Positions 1 through 11,164 of a stretch of 64,000 bases of DNA are shown here, in pieces; the first letter of the stretch is position 1; the number at the start of each line of letters is the position of its first letter. Position numbers and translations under genes: made by a program. This DNA comes from Pantoea sp. Lij88 (GTDB taxonomy: Bacteria; Pseudomonadota; Gammaproteobacteria; Enterobacterales; Enterobacteriaceae). The stretch is taken from the NCBI RefSeq assembly GCF_030062155.1, contig NZ_CP118269.1, positions 2,914,001-2,978,000 of the forward strand, read 5' to 3'. The notes under the pieces are model-generated. The model worked only from the letters and a program-made list of their open reading frames with translations. It searched no databases and was not told the DNA's origin.

Positions 1-701
1 TCTGCCGGATGCCAAAGCTGACCAAAGCGCAGGAAAACAGCGCCTGGTTTAAAGCGCTGTCCGCCTCTGCGGTCTTAGTGCCGTGCCAGACTCCTGAACA
101 GGCACAACTGCCTCGCTGGGTCAGTAATCGCGCTAAAGCACTGAAACTCTCGGTAGATGACGCGGCCATACAGCTGTTGTGTTACTGCTATGAAGGCAAT
201 CTGCTGGCGCTGGCTCAGGCGCTGGAGCGGCTCTCGCTACAGTGGCCGGACGGCAAGCTGACGCTGCCCCGGGTTGAGGAAGCGGTCAGTGATGCCGCGC
301 ACTTCACCCCTTTTCACTGGGTAGATGCCCTGCTGGCGGGTAAGAGCCGACGCGCGCTGCACATCCTGCATCAGCTGGAGAAAGAAGAGAGCGAGGTGGT
401 GATTCTGCTGCGTACCCTGCAGCGCGATCTGCTGACGCTGCTGCATCTGCAACGCCATCAGGCTCAGCAGCCGCTGCGCACGCTGATGGATCAGCAGCGC
501 ATCTGGCAGAACCGCCGCGCGCTGTTCACCGACGCACTCCAGCGACTCGATGCCACGCGTCTGCAACGTGCCATTCATCTGCTGAGTCAGATCGAGATTA
601 CCCTGAAGCAGGATTATGGTCAGCCGGTGTGGCCGCAGTTGCAGACACTGACGCTGCTGATCAGCAGTCGTGCTTTTCCGACGAGCTTTGCCCATGTCTG
701 A
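1..701 (+). CDS. holA: DNA polymerase III delta subunit, C-terminal part (5' end cut off by window)
   Basis: The delta subunit belongs to the clamp-loader complex and opens the beta sliding clamp for loading at primer termini. The frame is open from the first bases of the window, so this is the C-terminal two thirds of a protein usually about 343 residues long. The visible part holds the end of the AAA-like region and the helical collar domain. The segments [32 protein letters not shown] and [15 protein letters not shown] match E. coli HolA closely. The ATG at base 9 is internal, not the start. The stop overlaps the start of nadD by 8 bases (ATGTCTGA), so the two genes are probably translationally coupled, as in E. 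coli, where lptE-holA-nadD form an operon. The start and the ATPase-like N-terminus lie outside the window. Confidence 0.95.
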   Translation, partial: CRMPKLTKAQENSAWFKALSASAVLVPCQTPEQAQLPRWVSNRAKALKLSVDDAAIQLLCYCYEGNLLALAQALERLSLQWPDGKLTLPRVEEAVSDAAHFTPFHWVDALLAGKSRRALHILHQLEKEESEVVILLRTLQRDLLTLLHLQRHQAQQPLRTLMDQQRIWQNRRALFTDALQRLDATRLQRAIHLLSQIEITLKQDYGQPVWPQLQTLTLLISSRAFPTSFAHV

Positions 702-1338
702 GTTACACGCGCTGTTTGGTGGCACCTTCGATCCCATCCATTTTGGTCATCTGCGCCCGGTCGAAGCGCTGGCTCAGCAGACCGGCTTACAGCGTGTGAC
801 GCTGCTGCCTAACAATGTGCCGCCGCATCGTCCGCAACCGGAAGCCAGTGCGGCCCAGCGGGTTGCTATGCTGCGCTGCGCTATCCGTGACTTGCCGCTG
901 TTTGAGATTGATACCCGTGAGCTGGAACGCGACACGCCGTCCTGGACCGTAACCACCTTAGAAGCCTGGCGCGCCGAACGCGGTGCAGCGCAGCCGCTGG
1001 CCTTTATTATTGGCCAGGATTCGCTGCTGAGCTTACCGAAATGGCATCGCTGGCAGGATCTGCTGTCACTCTGCCATTTGCTGGTGTGCCAGCGTCCCGG
1101 CTATCAGACCCGGTTCGACTCGCCAGAGATGCAGGCGTGGCTTGAGCAACACGTCGCGCAGGATATCCGGCAGCTGCATCAGCAGCCCGCAGGCCATATC
1201 TGGCTGGCGGAAACCCCACTCTATGACATTTCGGCGACCGAAATTCGCCGCCGTCGCCATCAGAATCAGCCCTGCGACGACCTGTTGCCTGCGGCAGTTA
1301 TCGACTATATCGACCGCGAAGGCTTATATCGCGACTGA
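694..1338 (+). CDS. nadD: Nicotinate-nucleotide adenylyltransferase NadD
   Basis: NadD transfers AMP from ATP to nicotinate mononucleotide to give deamido-NAD, an essential cytosolic step of NAD synthesis. The 214-residue protein opens with the nucleotidyltransferase signature [11 protein letters not shown] (residues about 8-18) and ends with the second motif, ISATEIRRR. Internal FIIGQDSLL and LLVCQRPGY match the E. coli enzyme. The frame is open from 670, but E. coli NadD aligns from the ATG at 694, whose first 8 bases overlap the holA stop. That start leaves a normal-length protein (E. coli: 213). It sits between holA and rsfS in the usual order. Confidence 0.96.
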   Translation: MSELHALFGGTFDPIHFGHLRPVEALAQQTGLQRVTLLPNNVPPHRPQPEASAAQRVAMLRCAIRDLPLFEIDTRELERDTPSWTVTTLEAWRAERGAAQPLAFIIGQDSLLSLPKWHRWQDLLSLCHLLVCQRPGYQTRFDSPEMQAWLEQHVAQDIRQLHQQPAGHIWLAETPLYDISATEIRRRRHQNQPCDDLLPAAVIDYIDREGLYRD

Positions 1339-1430
1339 TCCGGGCATGCTATACTGCGCCGCTTAATTTTTTGGCTGCACTCTCCGGGCTTACAGCCGGC
1401 CCGATACCACCAGATTCCAAGGGGAACCTT

Positions 1431-1748
1431 TTGCAAGGTAAAGCACTCCAAGACTTCGTTATTGATAAGATTGATGATCTCAAAGGCCAGGACATTGTCA
1501 CCATCGACGTTCAGGGCAAATCCAGCATCACCGATTTCATGATCATCTGCACCGGCACCTCTACGCGTCATGTGACTTCGATCGCAGAACACGTTGAGCA
1601 GGAGTCCCGTTTAGCGGGCCTGATGCCATTAGGCATTGAAGGCAAAGGCGCGGCAGACTGGGTCGTCGTTGATCTGGGTGATGTCATCGTGCATGTGATG
1701 CAGGAAGAGAGTCGCCAGCTGTATGAGCTGGAAAAACTCTGGGGCTAA
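1431..1748 (+). CDS. rsfS: Ribosomal silencing factor RsfS
   Basis: RsfS (formerly YbeB) binds ribosomal protein L14 on the 50S subunit and blocks subunit joining when nutrients are scarce. The 105-residue product starts [20 protein letters not shown] and carries [26 protein letters not shown], nearly identical to E. coli. The frame is open from 1371, but the conserved N-terminus begins at the TTG at 1431. A purine-rich AAGGGGAA ribosome-binding site at 1419-1426 precedes it; E. coli also uses TTG here. Only 3 bases separate its stop from the rlmH start, so the two genes are probably cotranscribed. Confidence 0.95.
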   Translation: MQGKALQDFVIDKIDDLKGQDIVTIDVQGKSSITDFMIICTGTSTRHVTSIAEHVEQESRLAGLMPLGIEGKGAADWVVVDLGDVIVHVMQEESRQLYELEKLWG

Positions 1749-1751
1749 TCG

Positions 1752-2222
1752 GTGAAACTGCAACTTGTTGCCGTCGGCACGAAAATGCCTGACTGGGTGC
1801 AGACCGGTTTTATGGAGTATCTGCGCCGCTTCCCGAAAGATATGCCGTTTGAGCTGATCGAAGTGACCGCGGGTAAACGCGGCAAAAATGCTGATATCAA
1901 ACGCATTCTTGAAAAAGAGGGCGAAGCGATGTTGGCAGCGGTCGGCAAAGGCAATCGCATCGTCACGCTGGATATTCCGGGTCATCCGTGGGAAACCCCG
2001 CAGCTGGCACAGCAGCTTGAACGCTGGAAGCTCGATGGCCGCGATGTCAGCCTGCTGATTGGCGGGCCTGAAGGCCTGGCTCCCGCCTGTAAAGCGGCGG
2101 CAGAGCAGAGCTGGTCACTGTCAGCATTGACGTTGCCCCATCCGCTGGTGCGCGTGCTGGTAGCCGAAAGTCTGTATCGGGCCTGGAGTATAACGACAAA
2201 TCATCCTTATCATCGTGAATGA
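1752..2222 (+). CDS. rlmH: 23S rRNA pseudouridine-1915 N3-methyltransferase RlmH
   Basis: RlmH is a SPOUT-class methyltransferase that methylates pseudouridine 1915 in helix 69 of 23S rRNA, acting on assembled 70S ribosomes. The 156-residue protein has the trefoil-knot SAM-binding elements [11 protein letters not shown] (about 103-113) and [20 protein letters not shown] (about 128-147), and ends in the conserved NHPYHRE. The start is GTG at 1752, directly after rsfS. Length and ends agree with the family (E. coli: 155). mrdA follows after 34 bases on the same strand. Confidence 0.96.
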   Translation: MKLQLVAVGTKMPDWVQTGFMEYLRRFPKDMPFELIEVTAGKRGKNADIKRILEKEGEAMLAAVGKGNRIVTLDIPGHPWETPQLAQQLERWKLDGRDVSLLIGGPEGLAPACKAAAEQSWSLSALTLPHPLVRVLVAESLYRAWSITTNHPYHRE

Positions 2223-2256
2223 CCGATCAGCCCACATCAGACATGACAAGTAGCGG

Positions 2257-4161
2257 ATGAAATTACAAAGCAACGCCTTTCGCGATTACAGCGCCGAACA
2301 GAAACTCTTTGTCCGTCGGGCGTTTATCGCCTTCGTCGGCATCTTACTGCTCTCTTCAGTACTGGTGGTTAACCTTTACCACCTGCAGATTCTTCGCTTT
2401 GATGATTACAGCACCCGCTCCAATCAGAACCGCATCAAACTGGTGCCGGTGGCGCCCAGTCGCGGCATCATTTACGATCGTACCGGCACCCCGCTGGCAC
2501 TGAACCGCACCATCTATCAGGCAGAACTGGTTCCCGAGAAAGTTGATAACCTGCAGCAGACGCTGGAAAACTTACGCCCGGTTCTGGAACTGACAGACGA
2601 AGACCTCGACAACTTCCAGAAAGAGCGTAAACGCTCGCGTCGTTTCACTTCCATCCCGGTGAAAACCGGTCTGAATGAAGTCCAGGTGGCGCGCTTTGCA
2701 GTCAACCAGTACCGCTTCCCCGGTGTCGAAGTGAAAGGTTATCAGCGCCGCTACTACCCTTACGGCGCCACGCTGACGCATGTGGTCGGCTACGTCTCAA
2801 AAATCAACGACCGTGACGTTGCACGCCTCGATAAAGAGGGCATATGGCCGAACTACGCCGCGACGCACGACATCGGTAAGCTGGGGATTGAAGCCTATTA
2901 CGAGAGTCTGCTGCACGGCAAAACCGGCTTTGAAGAGGTTGAGGTCAATAACCGTGGCCGCGTCATTCGCCAGCTGCATGAGGAGTCTCCTCAGGCAGGC
3001 CGCGATATCTATCTGACGATCGATCTTAAACTGCAGCAATATGTCGAGACACTGCTGGCGGGCAGCCGCGCGGCCGTGGTGGTCAGCGATCCGCGCACCG
3101 GTGAAATTCTCGCCATGGTCTCCACGCCGAGCTACGATGCCAACTTATTTGTCGACGGTATTTCCAGTAAGGATTACCGTGGCCTGCTGGAAGACGAAAA
3201 CCGCCCGCTTTATAACCGCGCAATTCAGGCCGCCTATCCACCGGCTTCGACGGTCAAACCCTATGTGGCCGTCTCTGCCATGAGCGCTGGCGTGATTAAC
3301 CGTAATACCAGCCTGTTTGATCCCGGCTGGTGGCAGCTTCCCGGTTCAGAAAAGCGTTTCCGCGACTGGAAAAAGTGGGGCCACGGTCGTCTGAACGTCA
3401 CCAAAGCGCTGGAAGAGTCTGCCGATACCTTCTTCTATCAGGTCGCCTATGACATGGGTATTGACCGCCTGTCGGAGTGGATGAATAAATTTGGTTACGG
3501 CAGCCGTACCGGCATCGACTTACCGCAGGAGAGCGCCGGTAACATGCCGACCCGCGACTGGAAGCAGAAACGCTTTAAAAAGCCGTGGTATCAGGGTGAC
3601 ACCATCCCGGTCGGGATCGGCCAGGGTTACTGGACGGCGACGCCACTGCAGATGAACAAAGCGATGATGATTCTGATCAACGACGGCGTCGTCAAAGTGC
3701 CGCATATGCTGCGCGCCACCCGCGAAGGCCGCACTCTGGTGCCCTATCGCCAGCCGCCTGAGGCCCCGATTGGTGACATCCATTCCGGCTACTGGGAAAT
3801 CGCCAAAGATGGCATGTACGGCGTAGCGAATCGCCCCAACGGTACCGCGCACAAAAGCTTTGCGGATGCGCCGTATAAAATCGCCGCCAAGTCCGGTACG
3901 GCCCAGGTCTTTGGCCTGAAAGAGAACGAAACGTATAACGCCCATAGAATTGCTGAACGATTACGCGACCATAAATTAATGACCGCGTTTGCCCCTTATG
4001 ACAAACCTCGGGTGGCTGTGACCATTATCCTAGAAAACGGTGGCGCCGGTCCGGCTGTCGGCACCGTGATGCGCCAGATTCTGGATCACATTATGTTGGG
4101 TGATAACAATACAGTTCTGCCGGACGCCGCCCCTGTGCCGCCCGGTTATGAAGGTGAATAA
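2257..4161 (+). CDS. mrdA: Penicillin-binding protein 2, elongasome transpeptidase
   Basis: PBP2 is the D,D-transpeptidase that cross-links peptidoglycan during rod-shape elongation, paired with RodA. The 634-residue protein has a short cytoplasmic N-terminus, one membrane anchor at about residues 21-45 ([20 protein letters not shown]), a dimerisation/pedestal region, and a C-terminal transpeptidase domain. The active-site serine lies in ASTVKPY (S331, SxxK with K334) and the KTG-class motif is KSGTAQ near residue 548. Length equals E. coli (633). The mrdB start follows two bases after the stop, so the pair is cotranscribed. No defect is visible. Confidence 0.97.
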   Translation: MKLQSNAFRDYSAEQKLFVRRAFIAFVGILLLSSVLVVNLYHLQILRFDDYSTRSNQNRIKLVPVAPSRGIIYDRTGTPLALNRTIYQAELVPEKVDNLQQTLENLRPVLELTDEDLDNFQKERKRSRRFTSIPVKTGLNEVQVARFAVNQYRFPGVEVKGYQRRYYPYGATLTHVVGYVSKINDRDVARLDKEGIWPNYAATHDIGKLGIEAYYESLLHGKTGFEEVEVNNRGRVIRQLHEESPQAGRDIYLTIDLKLQQYVETLLAGSRAAVVVSDPRTGEILAMVSTPSYDANLFVDGISSKDYRGLLEDENRPLYNRAIQAAYPPASTVKPYVAVSAMSAGVINRNTSLFDPGWWQLPGSEKRFRDWKKWGHGRLNVTKALEESADTFFYQVAYDMGIDRLSEWMNKFGYGSRTGIDLPQESAGNMPTRDWKQKRFKKPWYQGDTIPVGIGQGYWTATPLQMNKAMMILINDGVVKVPHMLRATREGRTLVPYRQPPEAPIGDIHSGYWEIAKDGMYGVANRPNGTAHKSFADAPYKIAAKSGTAQVFGLKENETYNAHRIAERLRDHKLMTAFAPYDKPRVAVTIILENGGAGPAVGTVMRQILDHIMLGDNNTVLPDAAPVPPGYEGE

Positions 4162-4163
4162 AC

Positions 4164-5282
4164 ATGTCGATGCAAGATAGTCCGCAGAAACGATCGATCT
4201 GGATGCGCATCCACATCGATCCGATGTTTATGCTGATCATTCTCGCGCTGCTGACTTACAGCGCCGTGGTGATCTGGAGTGCCAGCGGACAGGATCCCGG
4301 CATGATGGAGCGTAAGCTCGGTCAGATCGCGATGGGTCTGGTGATCATGATTGTGCTGGCGCAGGTGCCGCCTCGCGTTTATGAAGGCTGGGCGCCCTAT
4401 CTCTATATTGTCTGCGTCATCCTGCTGGTGGCGGTGGATGCTTTTGGACAGATCAGTAAAGGGGCACAGCGCTGGCTCGATCTCGGCTTCGTGCGCTTTC
4501 AGCCCTCTGAGATAGCCAAAATCGCGGTGCCGCTGATGGTGGCGCGCTTTATCAACCGCGATGTCTGTCCGCCGACGCTGAAAAATACCGGTATCGCGCT
4601 GATTCTGATCTTCCTGCCTACCCTGCTGGTGGCCGCACAGCCCGATCTCGGCACCTCGATTCTGATTGCCGCCTCTGGCCTGTTTGTACTGTTCCTTTCA
4701 GGGATGAGCTGGAAACTGATTAGCGTGGCGGTGCTGCTGGTCGCCGCCTTTATCCCGATTCTGTGGTTCTTCCTGATGCACGACTATCAGCGCGACCGCG
4801 TCATGATGCTGCTCGACCCGGAAACGGATCCGCTGGGCGCCGGTTATCATATTATCCAGTCGAAAATCGCTATTGGCTCGGGCGGACTGCGCGGCAAAGG
4901 CTGGCTGCAGGGCACCCAGTCTCAGCTGGAGTTTTTACCGGAGCGTCATACTGACTTTATCTTCGCGGTCCTGGCCGAAGAGTTAGGGCTGGTCGGCGTA
5001 CTGCTGCTGCTGGCCCTCTATCTTCTGCTGATCATGCGGGGACTGGTGGTAGCCGCCCGGGCGCAGACCACCTTTGGCCGCGTCATGGCGGGCGGTTTAA
5101 TGCTGATTTTATTCGTTTATGTTTTCGTTAACATTGGCATGGTTAGTGGTATCTTACCGGTAGTTGGCGTGCCGCTGCCGCTGGTCAGTTATGGCGGCTC
5201 CGCGCTTATCGTGCTTATGGCGGGATTCGGCATTGTGATGTCGATCCACACTCACCGAAAAATGTTATCTAAAAGTGTCTAA
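4164..5282 (+). CDS. mrdB: Peptidoglycan glycosyltransferase RodA
   Basis: RodA is the SEDS-family glycan polymerase of the elongasome; it extends glycan strands from lipid II in the inner membrane and works with PBP2. The 372-residue protein has about ten hydrophobic segments and the SEDS signatures [26 protein letters not shown] and the long periplasmic-loop motif [21 protein letters not shown], which includes the catalytic Asp of the family. The C-terminus [13 protein letters not shown] equals E. coli. The gene sits two bases after mrdA and its last bases overlap possible upstream starts of rlpA, as expected for an mrdA-mrdB-rlpA operon. Confidence 0.97.
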   Translation: MSMQDSPQKRSIWMRIHIDPMFMLIILALLTYSAVVIWSASGQDPGMMERKLGQIAMGLVIMIVLAQVPPRVYEGWAPYLYIVCVILLVAVDAFGQISKGAQRWLDLGFVRFQPSEIAKIAVPLMVARFINRDVCPPTLKNTGIALILIFLPTLLVAAQPDLGTSILIAASGLFVLFLSGMSWKLISVAVLLVAAFIPILWFFLMHDYQRDRVMMLLDPETDPLGAGYHIIQSKIAIGSGGLRGKGWLQGTQSQLEFLPERHTDFIFAVLAEELGLVGVLLLLALYLLLIMRGLVVAARAQTTFGRVMAGGLMLILFVYVFVNIGMVSGILPVVGVPLPLVSYGGSALIVLMAGFGIVMSIHTHRKMLSKSV

Positions 5283-5292
5283 GAGGCTGCAG

Positions 5293-6390
5293 ATGCGTAA
5301 GGAATGGCTTGGCGTTGCACTGGCATCACTGGTTCTGGCGGCCTGTACCACGCCCGAACCCCAAAATACGGCGCCGCCGCAACCGGCTTACAATGGACCG
5401 GTGGTAGAGATTCCAGGCGTTGAGCCACGTTATGAGCCGATCAATCCGGGCACCAGCCAGGATTACAGCGTTAACGGCAAAAATTACCGCGTGATTAAAG
5501 ATCCGTCGAACTACAGCGAAGTCGGCCTGGCAACCTGGTACGGTGAAGAAGCTCAGGGCAACCGTACCGCCACCGGCGAAGCCTACGATCCCGATGCGCT
5601 GACTGCCGCCCACCCTACTCTGCCGCTGCCGAGCTATGTGCGCGTGACCAATATCGCGAATGGCCGTCAGATTGTGGTGCGCGTTAATGATCGCGGCCCT
5701 TACACGCCAGGACGCATTATCGACCTGTCGCGGGCTGCCGGTGATCGCCTGAATATCTCGAACAATTCGCGGGTGCGGGTCGACTACATCAAGGTCGCAC
5801 CCGACGGCACGCTCTCAGGTCCCGGCACCATCGGAACCGTGGTAGCCAAACAGAGCTACTCATTGCCTGCCCGCCCGGACCTGAGTGGCGGCGCGGTGAT
5901 GAACGGCGGCAGCGCAGCGCCATCTGAACCGCCTGCGCAGAATGTTGAAGCCATCAGCAACAGCACGCTGCAGAGCAGTGACAACATGGGTGCACCGGTG
6001 CAGAGCAGTGGCTTTCTTGGCGCACCCCAGCCATTAGCCAACGGCGTACTGGAAGGTAACGAGCCGCCCGTTGCCGCGCCTGCCAGTTCCGCACCCGCAG
6101 CCAGCAGTGCGGCTCCCGTAGCCGCCAGCGCCGCGCCTGCAGCCAGCAGTGGTTCCGCCGACGGATATGTGGTGCAGGTCGGTGCGCTGAATGATCCGGC
6201 GCGTGCTCAGCAGATGATGAAAAGCCTGAGCCAGCGTTATGGTGTGCCCGGTAAAGTCGAAGACGCGGGCAACAATGTTTATCGCGTTCAGCTCGGGGGC
6301 TACGCCTCACGCGCCGAAGCGGCTGCGCTGCAACAGCGCCTGAGCAGTGATGGTCAGGCCGCTTCATTCATTACGAACACGCGTCGCTGA
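5293..6390 (+). CDS. rlpA: Septal ring lytic transglycosylase / outer-membrane lipoprotein RlpA
   Basis: RlpA is an outer-membrane lipoprotein that binds denuded glycan at the septum; in some species it is a lytic transglycosylase that separates daughter cells. The 365-residue protein has a lipoprotein signal ending LVLAAC, a double-psi beta-barrel (about residues 75-170, with [24 protein letters not shown] and VNDRGPY), an Ala/Ser/Pro-rich linker (about 250-290), and a C-terminal SPOR domain (about 293-365). The frame is open from GTG 5275, but ATG 5293 has AAGAGG at 5281-5286 and matches the known N-terminus MRKxWLG. The barrel looks more intact than E. coli RlpA, which lacks the WYG motif, so enzymatic activity is plausible here (inference). 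Confidence 0.93.
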   Translation: MRKEWLGVALASLVLAACTTPEPQNTAPPQPAYNGPVVEIPGVEPRYEPINPGTSQDYSVNGKNYRVIKDPSNYSEVGLATWYGEEAQGNRTATGEAYDPDALTAAHPTLPLPSYVRVTNIANGRQIVVRVNDRGPYTPGRIIDLSRAAGDRLNISNNSRVRVDYIKVAPDGTLSGPGTIGTVVAKQSYSLPARPDLSGGAVMNGGSAAPSEPPAQNVEAISNSTLQSSDNMGAPVQSSGFLGAPQPLANGVLEGNEPPVAAPASSAPAASSAAPVAASAAPAASSGSADGYVVQVGALNDPARAQQMMKSLSQRYGVPGKVEDAGNNVYRVQLGGYASRAEAAALQQRLSSDGQAASFITNTRR

Positions 6391-6521
6391 AACGCTTATC
6401 AGACCGCTGCACGTTACGTCTGCTAACAACCCAATCATCACGCCCGGTGCCAGTTAATCTGGCATTGGGTATGATGAGTGACATTTTTAACCTCAAACTC
6501 ACGGATGTTGTAGTCCTACAC

Positions 6522-7733
6522 ATGAACACGCTGAAATCATCTCGTTTGCTGAAACGCCTGACAGTGGGATCACTGATCGCTTTTTCTCTCAGCCATGCTG
6601 CTATTGCTGATGACGTCAATCTCAAGACCATGATTCCGGGCGTGCCGGACATTGATGCCGAAGCGTACGTCCTTATCGACTACAACTCAGGCAAAGTGCT
6701 GGCAGAGAAAAACGCCGATGCACGCCGCGATCCTGCCAGTCTGACCAAGATGATGACCAGCTATGTCATTGGTCAGGCCGTCAAAGCGGGCAAAATTCAT
6801 CAGGATGATCTGGTCACCGTCGGCCCGGATGCCTGGGCGACCGGCAACCCGGTGTTCAAAGGCTCCTCGCTGATGTTCCTGAAGCCTGGTGACCGCGTAC
6901 CGGTCTCTCAGCTGACCCGTGGGATTGTGCTGCAGTCCGGTAACGACGCCTGTGTGGCGATGGCTGACTATGTCGCCGGCAGCCAGGATGCCTTCGTGAA
7001 CCTGATGAACAACTACGTTAAAGCGATTGGCCTGCAGAATACCCACTTCGGGACCGTGCATGGCCTGGACGCTGAAGGTCAGTACAGCTCTGCGCGCGAT
7101 ATGGCGCTGATTGGCCAGGCGCTGATCCGCGACGTACCGGAAGAGTACGCGGTCTATAAAGAGAAAGAGTTCACCTTCAACAATATCCGTCAGATGAACC
7201 GTAACGGTCTGCTGTGGGATACCAACCTGAACGTGGACGGGATCAAAACCGGTCATACCAATTCAGCCGGTTACAACCTGGTGGCGTCAGCGACTGAAGG
7301 CCAGATGCGCCTCATCTCTGCGGTCATGGGCGGTCATACCTTTAAAGGTCGTGAAACCGAGAGCAAGAAACTGCTGACCTGGGGCTTCCGTTTCTTTGAA
7401 ACCGTTGCACCACTGAAAGCGGGCAAAGAGTTCGCTTCTGAGCCAGTCTGGTTCGGTGATAACGACCGTGTGCAGCTGGGCGTGGAAAAAGATGCTTACC
7501 TGACGATTCCACGTGGCCGCATGAAAGATCTGAAAGCCAGCTATGTGCTGACCAACACGGAACTGCACGCGCCGCTGAAGAAAAACCAGGTTGTCGGCAG
7601 CATCAATTTCCAGCTGGATGGCAAGACTATCGAACAGCGTCCGCTGGTGGTGCTGAACGAAGTCTCTGAGGGCGGTTTCTTTGGCCGTATCGTTGATTAC
7701 ATCAAACTGATGTTCCATCACTGGTTCGGTTAA
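6522..7733 (+). CDS. dacA: D-alanyl-D-alanine carboxypeptidase PBP5
   Basis: PBP5 removes the terminal D-Ala from peptidoglycan pentapeptides in the periplasm and so limits cross-linking and maintains cell shape. The 403-residue precursor, equal in length to E. coli, has a signal peptide cleaved near AAIADD, the active-site SLTK (S73-K76), SGND near residue 138, and KTGHT near 241. It ends in the amphipathic membrane-anchoring helix [16 protein letters not shown]. The open frame begins at 6447, but ATG 6522 gives the correct N-terminus. It lies 131 bases after rlpA and is followed by two hairpins. Confidence 0.97.
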   Translation: MNTLKSSRLLKRLTVGSLIAFSLSHAAIADDVNLKTMIPGVPDIDAEAYVLIDYNSGKVLAEKNADARRDPASLTKMMTSYVIGQAVKAGKIHQDDLVTVGPDAWATGNPVFKGSSLMFLKPGDRVPVSQLTRGIVLQSGNDACVAMADYVAGSQDAFVNLMNNYVKAIGLQNTHFGTVHGLDAEGQYSSARDMALIGQALIRDVPEEYAVYKEKEFTFNNIRQMNRNGLLWDTNLNVDGIKTGHTNSAGYNLVASATEGQMRLISAVMGGHTFKGRETESKKLLTWGFRFFETVAPLKAGKEFASEPVWFGDNDRVQLGVEKDAYLTIPRGRMKDLKASYVLTNTELHAPLKKNQVVGSINFQLDGKTIEQRPLVVLNEVSEGGFFGRIVDYIKLMFHHWFG

Positions 7734-7738
7734 GCGTA

Positions 7739-7762
7739 AGGGGTGATTGAAAAATCACCCCT
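7739..7762 (+). other. Perfect hairpin directly after dacA
   Basis: A 10-base-pair perfect inverted repeat (AGGGGTGATT and AATCACCCCT around GAAA) starts five bases after the dacA stop. No T-run follows, so it is not a classical terminator; it may protect the dacA mRNA 3' end or aid termination with the hairpin 27 bases further on. Confidence 0.6.
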
Positions 7763-7788
7763 CCGTCCCCATTACAGGATATTATAAT

Positions 7789-7816
7789 GCTCCCGCTCAG
7801 GCGGGAGCCTTTTTTT
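7789..7816 (+). terminator. Rho-independent terminator between dacA and ybeD
   Basis: GCTCCCGC (7789-7796) pairs with GCGGGAGC (7801-7808) around a TCAG loop and is followed by a T-run (7810-7816). It should end dacA transcription; ybeD begins 17 bases later, so some readthrough or a promoter near the hairpin must serve ybeD. Confidence 0.85.
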
Positions 7817-7832
7817 ATGCACCGGAGTTAAT

Positions 7833-8096
7833 ATGAAAACCAAACTGAATGAGCTGCTCGAATTTCCTACCCCGTTTACCTACAAAGTAATGGGTCTGGC
7901 GCAACCGGAGCTGGTTGATCAAGTGGTTGAAGTGGTGCAACGTCATGCGCCCGGCGACTACAGCCCTGAAGTTAAGCCGAGCAGCAAGGGCAACTATCAC
8001 TCCGTAAACATCACTATCAACGCCACCCACATCGAGCAGGTCGAACGCCTGTACGAAGAGCTGGGCAACATCGAAATTGTGCGGATGGTTCTGTAA
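7833..8096 (+). CDS. ybeD: UPF0250 / DUF493 family protein YbeD
   Basis: This small cytosolic protein of 87 residues has an ACT-like ferredoxin fold; its role is not established. The start [21 protein letters not shown] and the end NIEIVRMVL match E. coli YbeD in sequence and length. The family usually sits next to lipB, as here, which has led to suggestions of a regulatory link with lipoate attachment, but the sequence does not show this. The gene lies between the dacA terminator and lipB. Confidence 0.94.
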   Translation: MKTKLNELLEFPTPFTYKVMGLAQPELVDQVVEVVQRHAPGDYSPEVKPSSKGNYHSVNITINATHIEQVERLYEELGNIEIVRMVL

Positions 8097-8176
8097 TTTA
8101 CGGGTCGGCAAGGCGCCTCTGCCTGACGGTTTGCCGACATTTTCCTCAGCGTTACTCTCTTTAGCGGGCTCTCGTT

Positions 8177-8836
8177 TTGTCAGTTGAAACCCTCTTTGTC
8201 CGTCAGTCCGGTCTGTGCGACTGGCAATCTGTCTCCGACGCCATGCATTACTACACCGACCAGCGCGACGACCAGAGTCGTGACGAAATCTGGCTGGTCG
8301 AACATCCTCCGGTCTTTACTCAGGGCCAGGCGGGAAAAGCGGAGCATCTGCTGATGCCAGGCGATATTCCGGTGGTGCAGAGCGATCGTGGTGGTCAGGT
8401 GACCTACCACGGACCGGGTCAGCAGGTGATGTACGTGCTGATTGATGTGAAACGCCGTAAGCTTGGCGTGCGCCAGCTGGTGACTATTCTGGAAGAGACG
8501 GTGATCGCCACCCTGGCAGAATTTGGCGTCAGCGCCCGCGCCCGCGCGGATGCGCCCGGCGTCTATGTCGGGGAAGAGAAGATCTGTTCACTGGGATTGC
8601 GCATCCGCAAAGGCTGCTCTTTTCACGGTCTGGCGCTGAATGTGGCCATGGATCTGTCGCCCTTCCTGCGCATTAATCCCTGTGGGTACGCCGGGATGAG
8701 CATGACCCAGTTGAAAAATTTCCAGCCACAGGTCACGACGGAGCAGGTACGGGCTCCGCTGGTCAGCGCCTTTGCGCGGCTGTCAGGTTATGAAAATGTT
8801 GAATGGATATCAGGCGATCTCCCTGTTAAGCCTTAA
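8177..8836 (+). CDS. lipB: Octanoyl-[acyl-carrier-protein]:protein octanoyltransferase LipB
   Basis: LipB moves octanoate from acyl carrier protein to lipoyl domains of 2-oxoacid dehydrogenases and GcvH, the first step of lipoate assembly. The 219-residue protein carries the conserved [47 protein letters not shown] with the catalytic Lys, and [10 protein letters not shown] with the acyl-accepting Cys. The N-terminus fits a TTG start at 8177, as in E. coli; no better ATG exists before the conserved region. The last residues differ from E. coli, where the protein is slightly shorter. lipA follows 169 bases downstream on the same strand. Confidence 0.95.
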   Translation: MSVETLFVRQSGLCDWQSVSDAMHYYTDQRDDQSRDEIWLVEHPPVFTQGQAGKAEHLLMPGDIPVVQSDRGGQVTYHGPGQQVMYVLIDVKRRKLGVRQLVTILEETVIATLAEFGVSARARADAPGVYVGEEKICSLGLRIRKGCSFHGLALNVAMDLSPFLRINPCGYAGMSMTQLKNFQPQVTTEQVRAPLVSAFARLSGYENVEWISGDLPVKP

Positions 8837-9005
8837 CGCAGAATGCGAATTTACAAATATGTAACGTATCCGTGCTGACTGTGGCTGCTTCGCAGGCGAT
8901 GTGATGATATAATTTTTGCACTTTTTTCAAATAAAGTTGAAAGCCCCCTTCCCGGTTTGATTGGGAACGCTTTCAAATCGCAATCCGACCGGAACCTGCT
9001 GATTT

Positions 9006-9971
9006 ATGAGTAAACCAATTCAGATGGAACGCGGCGTCAAATATCGTGACGCAGACAAAATGGCGCTGATCCCGGTGAAAACCGTGGCTGTTGAACGGCA
9101 GGAGATGTTGCGTAAGCCGGAATGGATGAAAATCAAGCTGCCAGCTGACTCCAGTCGTATTCAGGGCATTAAAGCCGCGATGCGTAAAAACGGACTGCAC
9201 TCGGTCTGTGAAGAGGCGTCCTGCCCTAACCTCGCCGAATGCTTCAACCACGGCACCGCCACCTTTATGATCCTTGGCGCAATCTGTACCCGTCGTTGTC
9301 CGTTCTGCGATGTGGCACATGGCCGTCCTAATGCACCCGATGCGAATGAACCCGCAAAACTGGCGCAGACGATTGCCGATATGGGCCTGCGTTATGTGGT
9401 GATCACCTCGGTTGACCGCGATGATTTACGTGATGGTGGCGCTCAGCACTTTGCCGACTGCATCAGCGCGATTCGCGAAAAAAATCCCACCATCAAAATT
9501 GAAACGCTGGTGCCGGACTTTCGTGGCCGTATGGATCGCGCGCTGGAAATTCTCACCGCGACGCCACCGGATGTGTTTAACCACAACCTGGAAAACGTAC
9601 CGCGCGTCTACCGTCAGGTACGTCCGGGCGCTAACTACGAGTGGTCACTGAAGCTGCTGGAGCGTTTTAAAGAAGCGCATCCGCATATCCCGACCAAATC
9701 GGGTCTGATGGTTGGCCTGGGTGAAACCAACGCCGAAATCGTGGAAGTGATGCGCGATCTGCGTCGCCACGGCGTTACCATGCTGACGCTGGGCCAGTAT
9801 CTGCAGCCGAGCCGTCACCACCTGCCCGTTCAGCGCTACGTCAGCCCGGCTGAATTCGATGAGATGAAAGAAGAAGCGATGGCAATGGGCTTCACCCATG
9901 CCGCGTGCGGTCCGTTTGTCCGCTCTTCCTATCATGCGGATATGCAGGCTAAAGGCGAAGAAGTGAAATAA
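9006..9971 (+). CDS. lipA: Lipoyl synthase LipA
   Basis: LipA is a radical-SAM enzyme that inserts two sulfurs into protein-bound octanoate. The 321-residue protein has the auxiliary-cluster cysteines in [12 protein letters not shown] (about residues 68-79), the radical-SAM CxxxCxxC in CTRRCPFC (about 94-101), and the conserved C-terminal RSSYHAD. Length equals E. coli. The 169-base gap after lipB suggests its own promoter; the gene ends at a bidirectional hairpin shared with tatE. Confidence 0.97.
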   Translation: MSKPIQMERGVKYRDADKMALIPVKTVAVERQEMLRKPEWMKIKLPADSSRIQGIKAAMRKNGLHSVCEEASCPNLAECFNHGTATFMILGAICTRRCPFCDVAHGRPNAPDANEPAKLAQTIADMGLRYVVITSVDRDDLRDGGAQHFADCISAIREKNPTIKIETLVPDFRGRMDRALEILTATPPDVFNHNLENVPRVYRQVRPGANYEWSLKLLERFKEAHPHIPTKSGLMVGLGETNAEIVEVMRDLRRHGVTMLTLGQYLQPSRHHLPVQRYVSPAEFDEMKEEAMAMGFTHAACGPFVRSSYHADMQAKGEEVK

Positions 9972-10002
9972 GCACGCCTCTGCTATCAGACGCCTGAAAA
10001 AC

Positions 10003-10035
10003 AAAAAACCAGACTGGAAACAGCCTGGTTTTTTT
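10003..10035. terminator. Bidirectional terminator between lipA and tatE
   Basis: AAAAAACCAG and CTGGTTTTTTT flank a stem with one mismatch and a GAAA loop. A-run and T-run on opposite sides make it usable from both strands, fitting the convergent lipA and tatE. Confidence 0.85.
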
Positions 10036-10093
10036 ACACGTGCCAGCAATGGCCTGAAATAAAAAGTAACAGTTATTTGCAGCAAATAACCGA

Positions 10094-10297
10094 TTAATCT
10101 TTATGAACGACGCGTTCTGCCGGCACGTCTTCAGCCGTTGTTCGGGTTGCACTGGTATCTTCGTCTTTCATGGCTTTTTTGAAGCCTTTGATCGCGGAGC
10201 CCAGATCGCCGCCCAGTGAGCGCAACTTGTTGGTACCAAAAAGCAGTACGATAAGCGCACCGATAATCAGCAGCTTGGCAATACTGATACCTTCCAT
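10094..10297 (-). CDS. tatE: Twin-arginine translocase subunit TatE
   Basis: TatE is the small TatA paralogue of the twin-arginine protein export system in the inner membrane. The 67-residue protein has one N-terminal membrane helix ([19 protein letters not shown]), the [24 protein letters not shown] amphipathic helix typical of TatA/TatE, and a short charged tail. A lone gene next to lipA is the TatE position in enterobacteria. It lies 96 bases downstream of, and on the same strand as, the ABC transporter operon, so it may receive readthrough. Confidence 0.94.
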   Translation of the reverse strand: MEGISIAKLLIIGALIVLLFGTNKLRSLGGDLGSAIKGFKKAMKDEDTSATRTTAEDVPAERVVHKD

Positions 10298-10393
10298 ATT
10301 TAACCTTTCAACTTTATCGAATCACGGTGACTGTTATTTACGCGCAGTTTGCCTGTGGCTACAAGTGGAATCTGTAACAGAGTAAGTAAGCAC

Positions 10394-11164
10394 TCAGATG
10401 AAACGGCTGAGAAACGCCTGGGTCCGTGGATGCTGCGGATTCGCAATCACCTCTTCCGGCGTACCCTGCTCAACCACCACTCCCCCATCCATAAAGACAA
10501 CGCGATCGGCGGCTTCCCGGGCAAAGCTGATTTCATGGGTCACCACGATCATCGTTAATCCCTGATCAGCCAGAGTACGCATGGTCGCCAGGACTTCCCC
10601 CACCAGCTCCGGATCAAGCGCTGAGGTCGGCTCATCAAACAGCATCAGCTGCGGTTTGATCGCCAGCGCCCGCGCAATCGCGACACGCTGCTGCTGTCCG
10701 CCCGAGAGGTGACGCGGCCAGGCGTCCGCTTTATCACTTAATCCCACCGTCGCGAGCAGCGATCGGGCATGGGCCATCGCCTCCTGACGCGGAAATTTAT
10801 GTACACCGATGGGCGCTTCAATGATGTTCTGCAGCACCGTCATATGTGGATAGAGATTGAACTGCTGAAATACCATGCCGATTTTCTGGCGCTGCCGGGC
10901 AATCTGGCGTGGCGAGAGCCGGTGCAGCACATGCCCTTTCAGCACATAGCCAATCTGCTCATCACCGACCCGAATCGATCCGGCATTCATCTCTTCAAGA
11001 TGATTGATACAGCGCAGAAACGTGGATTTACCCGAACCGGATGGGCCGAGAATCACCACCACTTCTCCAGGCCAGACATCCAGATCGATCCCTTTCAGAA
11101 CCTGATTGTCGCCATAATTCTTCTGCACGTTGCGGGCGCAGACCAGGGGTTCACTCTGACTCAT
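10394..11164 (-). CDS. Polar amino-acid-type ABC transporter ATP-binding protein
   Basis: This 256-residue cytosolic ATPase powers the importer encoded upstream. It has Walker [10 protein letters not shown] (about 40-48), the Q-loop [10 protein letters not shown], signature LSGGQQQR (about 155-162), Walker [13 protein letters not shown], and the H-loop VVTHE. The pattern is that of the GlnQ/ArtP/HisP family. Its start overlaps the permease stop by four bases (ATGA type), showing translational coupling. The substrate cannot be read from the ATPase. It is the last gene of the five-gene minus-strand operon; tatE follows. Confidence 0.93.
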   Translation of the reverse strand: MSQSEPLVCARNVQKNYGDNQVLKGIDLDVWPGEVVVILGPSGSGKSTFLRCINHLEEMNAGSIRVGDEQIGYVLKGHVLHRLSPRQIARQRQKIGMVFQQFNLYPHMTVLQNIIEAPIGVHKFPRQEAMAHARSLLATVGLSDKADAWPRHLSGGQQQRVAIARALAIKPQLMLFDEPTSALDPELVGEVLATMRTLADQGLTMIVVTHEISFAREAADRVVFMDGGVVVEQGTPEEVIANPQHPRTQAFLSRFI